A DNA stretch of 64,000 nucleotides, from contig FJUW01000012.1 in assembly GCA_900074885.1 (NCBI GenBank), positions 1,054,001 to 1,118,000 of the forward strand. Direction: 5' to 3'. How positions within the stretch are numbered: the first letter of the stretch is position 1; every line of letters begins with the position of its first letter. Position numbers and translations under genes: made by a program. This DNA is from Rhynchosporium graminicola. Taxonomy: Eukaryota > Ascomycota > Leotiomycetes > Helotiales > Ploettnerulaceae. The notes below the pieces were generated by a model. That model saw only the letters and a list, made by a program, of their open reading frames with translations, did not search any database and had not been told where the DNA came from. Below, one piece after another: positions 23,993-35,557 of this stretch.

Positions 23993-26280
23993 TTAATCTT
24001 ATACTTCTTAGGAGTTTGAAGATAACATATTTATATTAGTTAAGGATTTTGAAAATAGAGAAAGAAGTAAGTTATATTTAGTTAATTAAAGAAATTTTCA
24101 GTAAAGTAGTAAAAAGTAATTTAGAGTTTATTCTAGTAATAGAGCGTTACTATATACTATTACTCCTAGAACTCTAGACCTACTCTAAATTCTACCCCCC
24201 CCCTCCCCCTAGATTATAATACTATATAGTATAATCGAGATAAGACTCTATCTATCCTATAAGAGTAGAACTAGTATAGAACTACTTAACTAAAGTTATA
24301 TCCTTTTTTTAAATAGTAACCTGCTTTCTATAAATATAATATATATTAGAAGCTATCTTTTTTATTAGTAAAATACACTTTAAATAGATAGAGATTAATA
24401 TTACTTTTAAAGAAAGATACTAAAATAGCTTTAGTAGCTTCTTAAAGAGTAGCGATAATAGAAGCTTAGAATCTCAAGTCGGACTTAAAATCTTAAGTAA
24501 CCTCACGAACTAAGCGTTAGAAAAGGAGCTTTTAGATAAGCAGATTAAAACTCTTCTGAAACTTTCTGATTTCTCGTAATACTTTCACTATTAAGAGTTA
24601 GTTATATTACTATTAAGTATTACTATTAGAAGACCGAGTACTTACTACTAGATAGTAACTTACGGACTCTATTACTAAGTCTCTTAACGAGATAAGGACC
24701 TTCCTTCTTAGTATTACCCTTATATACTTATCTTCGCTTATCCTAAGTAGCTAATCTTTCAGCTAGGATTAGCTTCCGGGGCAGAGTGAATTTAGAAGCA
24801 CTCTTCTTCTTAGAAGAAGGTACTAGAGTAGCAGCTTTCTTAAGTTTCTTTACTATAGCTTTAGAGCGTGCTATCTTAACTATAAGCCTATATTAGTATT
24901 ATTACTATTACTATTATATATTACTATATAGGGTAGGACTTACCGAATAGTAGTTATAGTATTATATAGATTTTAGAAGTTTAGAAACTCCTAGCTAAGA
25001 GTCTATTTATATATTAGTAAATACTAATAACTTATTAAAGTAAACTATAAGTAAATAAACAAAAGAAGGAAGGAAGGAGTTACTAAGTAGTAAAGAAAAA
25101 GAAGCTAGTAAATATTAACTAAGTTTTAGGGATATAAATACATAGGAGGTATACCTCTACTTCAAAATAAATAACTACTTTTCCTACCGGAACTAAAACT
25201 AGTAAGTTCTATACCTTTCTTCTTCTATATCTATATAGCCCTAATAGTAATATAATATAGTAATAGTCTATAATTGCAATTCCTCTTAAATAAATAAAAC
25301 ACTAATCACTATACTAACCTTTGACGAGCGCCGAGATACTATTAAGGCAGATATCTAACTCTAGATTAAAGTAGCTAGTAATACTAAGAGATAAGTAAGT
25401 ACCTTTATATCTTCCTTATTATTTAGAGCTTCTCTAATATTTCTTTAGGCCTTATACTATACTCGTAGTACTATAAAGAAGCAGGAGGGCTATAAAAACC
25501 TTTCAGATAAGGGAAAGAAGAGCTTAAAGGATAAGGCTAAAGCTAGAGTTCTAGCTAAGAGAGCTAAAGCTAGTAAGAAGTTTGATAATTTAGTTACTAA
25601 GTTCCTAGATATTAAGAATAAGCAGTTAGAGTTAGTTCTTAAGGAGGAGAAAGCTATAAGAAAGAAAGCACTAGGAGTTAATTCTAGAGTAAGTCCTATT
25701 ACTATTACTTATTACTATCTATTCTAACTATGATTTAGCGGAAGAGAAAAGCTAGAGAGCTTAAAGAAGATAATAATAATAAGTTGACTTCTAGTATTAG
25801 AGGTTCCTTTAAGAAGAACTTAGAGCCTCTGATCATAAGATTAGAAGTAAAGATTATTAAGGAGAGTAATAAGAAGTATAGAGTTAGTAAGGAGGAGATA
25901 GTAGCTTTTATAAGAGAAGTTACTAATCCTAAGGCTATTAAGGACTTTTATACTAGAGATAAGGAGATTAAGGTTAAGGAAGATAACTATAATAGTAATA
26001 ATATTATTATTAAGGTCTCTACTAATAAAGAAGAAGATAATAAGAATAATAAAGAAGAGTTCTCTAAGTAGGAGGGATTTATTATTCCAGATGGAGATAA
26101 TAATAAGGAGTAGATTTACTACTTCTCTTCCTCTACTATAATACCCTCAATTGAACTTTTATAAAAGACTAAATTATTCCGTATTACTATTTACTATTAC
26201 TATATGATCTAAAAAGTAAATAATTCAAAAAGTAGTTGATTCTATTAATATTTATATAGTAACTGAATATTCTGGTGTTC
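23993..26280. other. AT-rich repeat relic, no identified element
   Basis: This stretch is very AT-rich with homopolymer runs (for example C-rich 24196-24210) and no LTR of the families above. On the plus strand 25430-25720 can be read as a Lys/Glu/Ala-rich helical segment, followed after stops by the open frame at 25784-26071. This suggests the C-terminal part of a decayed transposase or other repeat-encoded protein, but no catalytic motif is visible. GC content rises sharply at about 26280. Confidence 0.6.
25784..26071 (+). pseudogene. Relic open frame in AT-rich repeat, unknown protein
   Basis: An open stretch of 95 codons. In-frame sequence extends upstream of 25784 (to about 25730) with no ATG, so it is the tail of a longer ancestral frame. 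The peptide is rich in Lys, Asn, Glu and Ile because of AT-biased codons. After the stop at 26069 the frame continues GFIIPDGDNN. I do not recognise the family. Similar charged tails follow the DDE domain in some fungal pogo-type transposases, but nothing here proves that. Confidence 0.35.
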
Positions 26281-26569
26281 CTAGGTTTTTCCCGTGAAAA
26301 AACGCTAAAATCTTAGATGAGACACCCACTCGTTATCTACCGCCATAGGGATAGCATTGAGTTGAGAAACAACTTCCACAATATAAGTTCATGTTTCTCC
26401 TACAAACATATAGAATGTGTCACTATACACCCAACTGATACTTTCAGAATCAATCATCTATTTTAGGCTATTCGAACGACCGTTAAAGAACCCAGGCTTT
26501 TTTTGGCCTTCGAGCCTACTGGCGCCCGCGATTTTTCGCGGAGCTCCAGCCTCATTTCTCAACCACAAC

Positions 26570-27861
26570 ATGAAATTATATACAGCTTATGGTAAGAACT
26601 GGCAGGAAAGGCTCGACTATGACTCTGCTATTGGACAGGTCCTTAGAGGCATCAAAGCTTCTCACAACATAACCAAAGGCCTCAAACATCCAGTTGTTTA
26701 CCCAGTTCAAATAATCCCAATTGAGCAGGACCATACATCACCAGTACCAAAGCTGTAAGCAGTTGCGACCCTAGTCCAAAGACAGTTAAAGCTGATGGGA
26801 TCGTATTGCAGCAATCTAGCACATTCCAGAGTCTATGAGAAGAACGCGGTACAAGCGCGAGCTTCATAATCATTCATTCAAAAGCATTACCAATTCTCCC
26901 TTCATTCGGTCATCGATTTACACTATTAGACATAACCAAATCCAGCTTCGGAAATTCTGTCGCAGCCGCTATGCATAATACATGAACGGATGGATACCGA
27001 GTTGCCATCGCGAGCCTTCCGGACAGGATCACAATTAATCCGCATAGTGGCCCGATCCTTACTTGAAGCTCTGGTCATCATAGCAGACAAAGACGGGGCT
27101 CACACGGATGTAAATCCAAAAAAAAAGTATTTCTCTCCGATGCGCGTGTGCACCGGCTGTAGAATTGGGGGATCTTGGAAACTGTGAGTCTTGGATGTGA
27201 AACATTAAGCTATAAGGTAAGACTGTCGATCTTGTTAGTGATGGCGGCCGGCCCAATGTTCAAAATTAACTATCAGGTAAGAACTCTGTTCTCGTGGACA
27301 AGCGTTTCTGAAGCAGCTAATCATGATTCAATTTAGGGAATCGTGATACGAGCACCGGAAGTCTGGATCGACCTTCCCATAAGTTCCAAAGCCGATGTAT
27401 GGAGAGTCGGAGTGACAGTGAGATTATTGCTATACCATTTATACGTGTCCTGCTAATGTCTATGCAAGTTGGCGTACTGGCTCGCAGGACGAACAATATT
27501 CGGCCCTGCAGACAAGATATCAGAAGACTGTGTTGATTCCTGATATATTGCGAAACTGATATGGCTTGCTGGTCCAATTCCTCAGCCTGACCCATCGAAA
27601 ATAGATATCGTGGATGGAATTGCGTTGGCAGAGTATTTTGCGAACGATGGTTTTGCTCATCCAATAACGGGACTTCAACGTAACTTTATTAACCTTGGGA
27701 CGATTCAATAAGAGCTAGAGGAAGTGGAGGGGCTAATTGATCTGTAATTTATTGGATTTATTGAGAGTCTTCTGACGGTAGATGTTGATCAGCGTCCGAG
27801 AGCCAGGGAAGCATTGCTTCATCCCTGGCTTGATCAAATCACTCGGGCATCGCAGGGCTAG
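26570..27861 (+). pseudogene. Degenerate protein kinase gene
   Basis: Kinase landmarks appear in the right order on the plus strand but in shifting frames. An N-lobe-like stretch (GQVLRGIKASHNITKGL) starts near 26630. A TVKA segment near 26780 resembles the beta-3 lysine strand. A catalytic-loop HTDVNPKK lies at about 27093-27116 and a GDLG (DFG-equivalent) near 27165. RAPEV is at 27350-27364, with KADVW for the F-helix aspartate at 27391. LAGRTIFGP follows near 27481, and a C-lobe end RPRAREALLHPWL at about 27801-27839. The loop has Lys where the conserved Asn should be. In-frame stops interrupt the C-lobe (27538, 27708, 27744). The YFANDG and HPWL layout resembles SRPK-like and related fungal orphan kinases. 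Some breaks could be introns, but the C-lobe stops are not bounded by good splice sites. Confidence 0.7.
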
Positions 27862-29919
27862 CTCGTCAACAATTCCCAGTGGCCACCAAATACTTCCGAC
27901 TCAGCCAATTTCTAGGGGTCTTGGGTTGACGAGTATGGACTAAATTGGTGCTGCAGCTCCTTTAGAATCCTCTAGAATCAAATTGAAGTCTGGAGGAACA
28001 TGATACCGCTCCGGAATTGAAGTCTCCCATCAAAGCGGCGAAGACTTTTAGATGCGTAATTGAACGTTAGTTCTAGCTAAGACCCTCGCCCTGCCACGCA
28101 CATTCGGGGATGAATAGTCAATTCACAGTTACTCCTCGAACTCTTGACTTCTGTCTTTTCCAAACTCGTGTAGTGGATTTAGTTGAACCAATTTCTCTAA
28201 GAAGAGAACCACTTCAAGCTCGCTTCAGTAGAGCCTTCTTAATAGAGCTTGAAGCCGGAACGGATGCAAGGGTGGATGTACATTGGCCACAATGTTACTC
28301 TAGAAATCATACGGAACATTTCAAGTGTGCCCTATCAACCTGCATTCACCTTTTCTAGATTCGTAAGCTTTTGTTCTTTCTTCGAATCCTAGCCCAACCG
28401 CTCCGTTCGATGCCATCATATTCTTGGTCTTACCGTCTCGAGTTAGATTTCGCAAAGAACGAATTCACGTACTACATACTTTGTAACCTAACCCTACTAA
28501 ACCAAATAATATACCGGAGACTTTGCTCGAGGCAATCACCCAAGAAACCTGCCTGAAGAGCTGATACTCACATGTACAGTGTTGTAGGTGTTAACTCCTT
28601 TATGATTTCGTTAGCGTTCATGGAATCATGAAAATTCTGATGAAATCGGAGTGTTCCTCAAACTTAAGCGATCACACTTCTTTGGTGGCAAAGAGTTCAT
28701 GATTCAGCGAAACAAGTAGCTCTGTCTCGAAGTACGTTTGATTGACGTGGTGTGATTTGCCACAATTAGCTGAATCGGCGGCACCGTGTTTATCGCATCT
28801 GCTCTGTCGTAATGTATCGGCGTGATATAATTTCAGGAATCGTCGCTGAGTCCAAGGTACACTCTCGATCTACACAAAACCTTCGTGTTAGAGCTGTCAT
28901 GAGGATACAATTGGCTGATACTTAGAACAGGTTGCTCGGTGATTGGACCTCACCTTTACTGCTCTGCTCTGATTGGTCTATCACTCTTTTCTGCAAAGTT
29001 TTGTTGCACGTCGCGGTTTTTCGTCACTCCTTTAGCGAGAGTTTCTGAATAGCTTCATTCATGTCCCAGTTGGGAAATCGAGACGACGCTAGTGATCAAC
29101 AACTTGCAACGCACAAACTCATTTCTAATTGAGTAGAAGTCAAAGATGTGAAATGCGCATGCGTTGAAGTTTGTAGAGAATTTGGCCTCCCCATTCGTCT
29201 CATCAGTCGCCCTTCAGTATTCTCTCCGGCTACCAAACATGATTAGCAGCATGCTTCCGGCTACTTTTTCACCCTTTTCTTCAAGCCCCTGCAACTCCGC
29301 GCGAAATTTAGCTCCTATGAGCATAGTAGACACTAATGACTGATAGTTCGGGCAAATTCTTGTCATCTAGGAGTATTCGGAAGATTCTCACTCGGGGGAT
29401 TAGGTGTTCTCCTATTAGCACTATTCTGTACATGAATCGAGCATCTTGTGATCCAGCCTAAGCTGAAACAGTCACATCAAAACACAGGCCTTGATCTGCC
29501 TAGCTCAACGACAACTCGACGACTCAATATTGTATTTGAGTACTCTGAATAAAAGACATGATGTGGGTCTCCTTAGCGAGACCTATTGTCCACAGGAATT
29601 ACCAATCTCGCCATTGCTGTGAATGACAGCTTGGTGCTGCACCCTTCGAACGTTGGAATAAAGTTCTTCTTCATGTCATGCGTCACGCAAGCTACATATT
29701 CGAAGAGCGTACTACGATTGAGAACTTGGGTGGAAAATTCGTGTGATTACCAGTCTTGAAGAGCACGTAAATTAATAGTCAATGGTATTCGACGGACGTG
29801 TTATCAATCTGGAAGTATCAATTTCATTCGGATGTAAGCCTGTCTAGGCCTCTCTGGTGGACCTATTTCGACAGTGACATCAATAGTGGACCTGAAATAG
29901 AAAATCCGTCCAACTTAAT
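27862..29919. other. Intergenic, no supported gene
   Basis: Base composition is normal for the gene-rich part. The open frames at 28110-28358 and 28371-28556 are short and unlike known proteins, and no splice-linked coding was found. I see no RNA gene. Confidence 0.5.
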
Positions 29920-31503
29920 TCATTGGGTTGCAGTATTCTGAAGCCGCTTTATCTCAAATATAGGCACACCCTTCGTCTCATCCTCCTCACCCGTCTTGAA
30001 CTCCTTCGCCGCCCACTCCATCTTCGGCCTCCACTCATCAGGCAACAACTCCACCAGCGCCCAAAACTGCTCTTTCGTCATAACCGGCAGCCACCAGACT
30101 TTATCCATGACCCTCAATAACATGAAGAAGTACCCAACAATCGTCAATGTCCGAGGATCTTTCTGCTCTAGCATCTTGACGAATTTTGGTTGTACTTTGG
30201 TTGTAAACTTGAAAACGTATTCGCTGTGTGGGTTGTGATACATTCGTGTTAGCCAGAGCACGCTGAGGTCGTAGGCTTTTACAGTTTCGGGATCAGTGGC
30301 TTCTCGATCTAGATCGTCGAGGAGGAAATCGAAAATTGGTGGGTAGTCGTCGTCTCGTTGTGGCGGTAGTTGGTTGATTCGCTCATGCTCTAGGAGGGCT
30401 TTGAGCTCTGGATCTTGGAAGAAGTTCCATGCAGCGGCAGCAACTGCTCGTGGGCCATTCCACGGTTGAAACCAGTGCAGAGGAATGCCATTCGGACTGG
30501 ATGAGATGTACTGCTGACTGCTGATAGAGGTGAAAGCAATTAGACACGCTGTGGCGAAAAGAACCTCCCCGTTGCTGTCATTTATACTTTGGCTCAGCTG
30601 TGCTGTATGTGCTGAGATTGCTCTAGTCAGGTAGACATGAGATGCTCGGGCTAGGGTTCGGTCAGAAGAGTCTAGTCGCCGTAGATTGAATGCTGAAAAT
30701 CCAAGAAGAGCATCCATGAGATCTTGATTAGTAAATGCTAGTTGCATGATCCAGTTGACGTATATCGTTCTCGTGGGCGTCAGTTCATCTAATACTTGTC
30801 CAGCCGACTGTGGTCCGAGAAGTTTAAAGTATGTTCGAGGGCTCATGCTCATGAAATGATGCATGAGTTTGAGATCCAAAAGTCGATCGCTTGGTGTACC
30901 CATGCGCATTGGAATATTGTTGTGGTGCTGAAGTATTGAGAAGTCCATCGTCGTCTCCGTGTTGGTTGAAGCTGAAGTTGTGAACTCCTTTTTTCTCAGA
31001 ACAATAGAAGTGTGAGGATTTTCAGAGGATTCCATCTCAGTCAGACTCGTACTCTGAAGAGTATCAGGACTTTCGGGCATAGCCGAGGAGCTCTCGCGAG
31101 ATCTTCTTAGTAGGGGTATCTTTACTGGCGGCAGCTTGATCGGAGGTAATGATAACGGCGATGGTTTGTCTTTCGATGGATTGAAGTCGCATTCTAGATC
31201 ATGTTTGCTACAGTTCATACCTGTGAGATATGTCAGACCTTACACGAGTTTGGAACACTATCTGACAATCAATAGTTGACGTACATATTGGATGAGTCTC
31301 GTCACACTAGCAGACATTAGTACGCATAAAGTTCATGAGGAGATCGAGGAAGAATAAGCAGTCCATAGAAGAATATTGGAAGACCTACTTTCATCCGCCT
31401 TACTAGATGGAATTAGCATCATGCAACAACTTGAAAATTTCAACATACCTTTGCAACGCTTACACCCAAGTCTTGACTTTCTATGAGGCCTCCTAGTCGC
31501 CAT
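29920..31503 (-). CDS. Zn2Cys6 transcription factor, UPC2-like
   Basis: Proposed exons (minus): 31503-31449, 31402-31389, 31306-31285, 31220-29920, giving 463 aa. The start MATRRPHRKSRLGCKRCK is typical of UPC2-like sterol-uptake regulators. Joining these exons gives a binuclear zinc cluster with exact C-x2-C-x6-C-x6-C-x2-C-x6-C spacing: first pair in exon 1, linker VRRMK from a 14-nt microexon, the CDE motif in exon 3, and the last cysteines in exon 4. The C-terminal region is a fungal-specific regulatory domain with the LMHHF opening and helical W/L-rich blocks seen in this family. The role is inferred as nuclear DNA-binding regulation; targets are unknown. It is divergent from the MMS21-like gene across 778 bp. 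No intact exon structure other than the microexon model restores the cluster. Confidence 0.85.
31389..31402 (-). other. 14-nt microexon in the zinc-cluster region
   Basis: The sequence TAAGGCGGATGAAA (minus strand) is flanked by CTAG on the acceptor side and GTAGGT on the donor side. Together with the last base of exon 1 it encodes V-R-R-M-K, filling the six-residue gap between the second and third cysteines exactly. Without it the cluster is out of frame and lacks the basic linker. Confidence 0.75.
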
Positions 31504-31613
31504 AATGACTAGATACCGTTACGCTCTGGAGGTTTAGGTCTACTCAGACTCCACTTAGCGACGACCAAGATTGAACAGTTGGTCGGGTCCGGCAGAATTT
31601 TTGTCTGGATATA

Positions 31614-31985
31614 TCAATAAGCAGTTGCAAGGGCTCTACAAACAACAAGTGCACCGAAAGTCCGTCTGCAAATAGCTATACAATCGTGGTTAAGGTTCGG
31701 GCCTGTCTCGAAGAAGGAGAAAGACATCGCGATCCCGTTGCCGTCAAAGATACAACTATGCCGCATTGGGCACTTGGACATATCATATGTGAGGCGGAGG
31801 CGCAGTAGGTACCTAGGTAGCTGAAGATCTGGACCCGAGGAAAGGGTTGCATGATGACTTGCTTCTAATTGGGCGACCTGAGCAGGGTTAATTGAGAAGG
31901 CTGAAGATTCGTGTTCGGAGTTACTGAATAGTAGTGAAGATACTTCTGGAGAGCAACAAGTCATACATTTCAAGAGCGAGATCAA
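31614..31985 (-). CDS. Small open frame, doubtful gene
   Basis: A 123-codon ATG-to-stop frame lying in the divergent promoter between the transcription factor and the MMS21-like gene. The peptide contains several Cys and Leu residues but no signal peptide, repeat or known motif. A palindromic TAGGTACCTA promoter-type motif lies inside it (31806-31815). It is more likely chance open sequence than a gene. Confidence 0.15.
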   Translation of the reverse strand: MISLLKCMTCCSPEVSSLLFSNSEHESSAFSINPAQVAQLEASHHATLSSGPDLQLPRYLLRLRLTYDMSKCPMRHSCIFDGNGIAMSFSFFETGPNLNHDCIAICRRTFGALVVCRALATAY

Positions 31986-32281
31986 CTAACAGATTGTATT
32001 TTGTTGTGAGATTTCGTCAGAGATGGACTCATCGATCTCTTTCCATGCTGAACTACAGTACTAAAGAAGTACAGGGGAGCGTTGTAGTTGCTAGATGAGT
32101 TAGAGTTTTTAGGTACTTTCGTACCTATAGGTCGGTTCTAAAGTTCTAGCTGGGTATTTCCCGGCCCACCTCGCGTCTTCCCAACGTCGGCGCGTCGAGC
32201 CTTCTCATGTCACGCATCAGCCTCGCGACAACAACATCAATCATCCCAGATACGAACCAGTAGATTTACCCAAACACCACG

Positions 32282-33680
32282 ATGAGTAATAGAAGGCTCG
32301 TTTCCAGATCGCGCATGAACGACGCGGCATCTCCTGCTCCTCCACGCCGCCAACAACCTCGTGCTTCAGAAACACCTGTACGTCAGACGCAGACTCTGAC
32401 TGAGCTCCCTCCCTACGAGCCTCCAGTATGCGCACTTTCCGAGGATGCCCAACATGCCTTGGAAAGTCTGGGTAATACGTATGACTATCGCAAATATTCA
32501 AAGCATCTCGACAATGCGAAAGTCGTCATCAGGAACGCGGCAGCAGAAAGCAATGATCGACTTTTGCAACGGAAGGAGAACTTTCCAAAACAAGTTGAAA
32601 GACGTCGACGTGAGGGAGTGGCAGACGAAGACAGATCGGAAGGAGAGGCCAAGGATGAGACTGTGCTGAAGGGATTCGAGAGAGCCAACGACAAGTTTAC
32701 CCTTGAAGCAGAGGAGGCTATGAGAGAACTTATCGACTACAGTGATGAGCTCTCGGTGCAAGATGCCATCATGAAGGAAGTTGCACAGGAGATTGCTTCT
32801 GCACCTGCGCCTCGGCGAGCACCTCCTAGGAGGCGTAGAAATGCTGGTAGTGATGATGAGGGTCAAGAGGAAGAAGATAATGAACCGCCAGCAGCAGATC
32901 CTGACAACATGAGTGCAGTTGAGCTACTCAGGCAAGCAAAAGAAGATCGGGCAGCACAGTATGCATCGCAAAGCAAGCGGGCAAGGTATGATATTGTCTC
33001 ATTTCAGAAAGAGGAAGAGCTAATCGCTTTGCAGGTATGCCGACAACAACGATTACAAGATTTTCAAGCAAATTCTACATCATGCTCAGAACCCCGATTC
33101 TGGTCAGAATCCACCCCATCCAAGTACATGGTTTCCCGAAGAGAATAAAGATGGACCTGGTCCCCGTAGAAGACGCAACAATACGACTGACAACACGAAC
33201 AACGGCGGTGATAGTGATAGTGAGGACGAGGTTATAATCGCCAGTGCTTCGGAGAGCCTGACGTGTCCTCTGACCCTGCAATACTTTAAAGACCCCGTAA
33301 CAAACACTCAATGCAAGCACACGATTGATAGAGCAGCTCTTGCGGACTACCATAGAACGGAAGCTCGTTTATTTCAGGGAACGAATGACAACAAGAAGGT
33401 GGCAAAATGCCCAACAACTGGGTGCGATACGGTAGGCAGTACCCCATGCAGTGAAAGTGTAATTGTGCTGACCAGCTAGATGCTTGCAATGGAAGATTAC
33501 GTGAAGGATGAACTTATGGCTAGAAAGGTCGAACGAGCTATCAGAAGAGAGAAGGAGCAAGACAATGAAGATGACGAAGCAGATGACGACCTTCCGCGTG
33601 GTACTCAGCGAAGTAGGCCTGAACAAATTGACGACGATGGCGATGATGATGTTGTTGACGACGTCAACCAAGCTCGGTAG
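32282..33680 (+). CDS. SP-RING SUMO ligase, Nse2/Mms21-like (Smc5/6 complex)
   Basis: Exons 32282-32985, 33035-33431, 33480-33680 give 433 aa. The first intron (49 nt) has a CTAATC branch site and restores a RYADNNDYKIF segment. The N-terminal half is charged and helical, as expected for the Smc5-binding arm of Nse2. Residues about 310-370 form the SP-RING (MIZ-type): LTCPLT, then QCKHTID, then KCPTTGC, with the Cys-His-Cys-Cys ligands. The family attaches SUMO as part of Smc5/6 in DNA repair. The stop at 33678-33680 is TAG, followed in frame by 35 more codons with a basic KRERARS-like stretch to a TGA at 33786-33788, so the annotated end may be premature. A splice at 33677 is an alternative. 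Confidence 0.88.
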
Positions 33681-34415
33681 GCTAAAGCCGCGAGAATAAA
33701 GCGTGAAAGAGCTCGAAGTCGTGGTGGCTTGAGCATGGCTCCAGGTCAGCCAGCAGCGACCATGGACTCGGACGAAGACTCGAGATGAATGTACGGAGAT
33801 ACCCTGGCGACTTCTATGATTAGATGGTACATAGTCATTAGTACTTCTCAGTTCGCTTAGGCGAAAGGACCAGTGCCTGAAGGAATCATCTCTATAATCG
33901 GACAGGTCTTGTTATTATCCCAGTGTTTCGGTTCAGCCCTCACGGTCAAGTGGTGTAATCCTATATTCCGGTGCAACAGGTGTACCGGAGCTCTTCAAGA
34001 GCTCTGTTTCTTGTTCGACCACACTTGAATCAACTAGCACTCCGTATCATTCAACATTCTGTTTTATTCTTTATCATCTTTACATGTATAGGTAGCTCAT
34101 GGTCACAGTGACGATAATCATGGATATCGAGCACGAACATTACTTTCTCTCTGATAATACACATCATTCGAACACATAGCCTTCTTTGGATTTTCCATCA
34201 GAAAGAAACGAGTAGAAACCACAAATTCTATCTAACCTCAAAGCAGAAATTTGGTTTTTTCCCCCCGATATCACCAGCGAAGCGCCCCACTTCGCTACTA
34301 TAGCAAAACCCCCACCAAACCCACCAAACCTCTCCCATCCACCACCCCCACGTTACATACCGTCACACAACCCTCTCGGGCCTCTCATATATTTGTACAT
34401 ATTTCTATCCAATCA

Positions 34416-35408
34416 ATGTCCTCCGAAAAAGAACTCTTAGAGCTCTCCAAGCCCGAATTCTGGGACAATCGCTACGCAGAACATCTCTCAAAAGACGCCA
34501 GCTGTGATAGCGCCGATCAACAACCTATACCTTCTTTCGAATGGTTTCGCGATTACAGTAAACTACGGCTTTTCTTTCGGAAATGGTTGCCGAGTCCCGG
34601 GGGAGGGGAGGTGGTGTTACATTTGGGGTGTGGAAATAGTGTTTGTCTAGATTTTCCTCTCGACCTTTCCAGTTCCTGAGATCATATGGGTTTTTACTTT
34701 TGATGTCGTGAATGTCGTCGATGTTCACACAGAATATCAAAATACTGCTTACCCCAGTTCCATACACGTTAAGCGAGATCTAACTAACAACGTGGTATAT
34801 TTACAGACACTAACTTCTGATCTCTACTCAGAAGGCTACAAACACCAAATCAACGTCGACTTCTCACAGGTAGTCATCAATGCCATGTCAACGAAGTATG
34901 CCGCTCTAAACCAGCAATGGTCGTTCATGGATGTCAGGAAACTGGAATTCAAGGACGGCAGTATTGATGTTGCGATTGACAAGGGCACGCTTGATGCCTT
35001 CTTGCATGGAAGTCTTTGGGATCCGCCAGAGGATGTTAGGGAGAATGTTGGAGCTTATGTGGATCAGGTGTGTATATTTCTCTGAATCACAGTACTCTTT
35101 TTGCAAGATCTCTTGACTTCGGATGGAGTCGGAGCTGGTGTTGGGGATGTGATGAAGCGTAGTGGAGCGGGATCTGGCTATTACTAGTGGAAGATGGTGA
35201 GATGCTGATTCTGGTCTAGGTTGCGAGAGTGTTGAAGCCGGGCGGAAAGTGGTTATACATCACGTATCGCCAGCCGCATTTCATGAAACCGCTGTTGTTG
35301 AGAGAGGATAAATGGATTCTGGAGGTTGAGACTTTGGTAGACCCTGATGGTGGTGGAGGGTTTGAGTATTTTGGATTTGTGATGACAAGACATGGGACTC
35401 CTCCATGA
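34416..35408 (+). CDS. EEF1AKMT4-like lysine methyltransferase (class I SAM fold)
   Basis: Exons 34416-34640, 34807-35067, 35220-35408 are all phase 0 and give 224 aa. The start is the first ATG preceding the conserved ELSKPEFWDNRY opening. SAM motif I is VLHLGCGNST, the GCGNS form typical of the METTL13/EEF1AKMT4 branch and spread across the first intron. Downstream are the acidic loop VDFSQVVI, a post-motif DVRKLEFKDGSIDVAIDKGTLDA block and VLKPGGKWLYITY. The length fits the family (about 200-255 aa). By family, the substrate is likely a lysine in translation elongation factor eEF1A or a related protein; this is inferred. The first intron is 166 nt, longer than most here. Convergent with the next methyltransferase gene. 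Confidence 0.85.
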
Positions 35409-35557
35409 GTCATTGTAACATATTATTAAATAACATAATCCCTACATCGATTGATGTCTTGCGAGGTTCGTGAGTGGACACGTCTAGTCTTAGTAAAAGA
35501 TAAGAGTGTCTAAATTTACACATGTGCATATCGATATTCGCCGTAATTCGTTTCTAT

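Noticed and set aside
26417..26569. Upstream part of the open frame leading into the kinase relic
   Set aside because: The region before the ATG at 26570 does not resemble a protein and lies just inside the compositional boundary; the frame is probably open by chance.
28381..28400. TTCGAATCC-like T-loop sequence, considered as a tRNA
   Set aside because: No acceptor stem, D-loop or anticodon arm could be paired around it; the same holds for similar sequences at 20711 and 60112.
34251..34415. N-terminal extension of the methyltransferase frame
   Set aside because: It has no ATG at its start and is low-complexity Pro/Thr-rich leader sequence; the conserved protein begins at the ATG at 34416.
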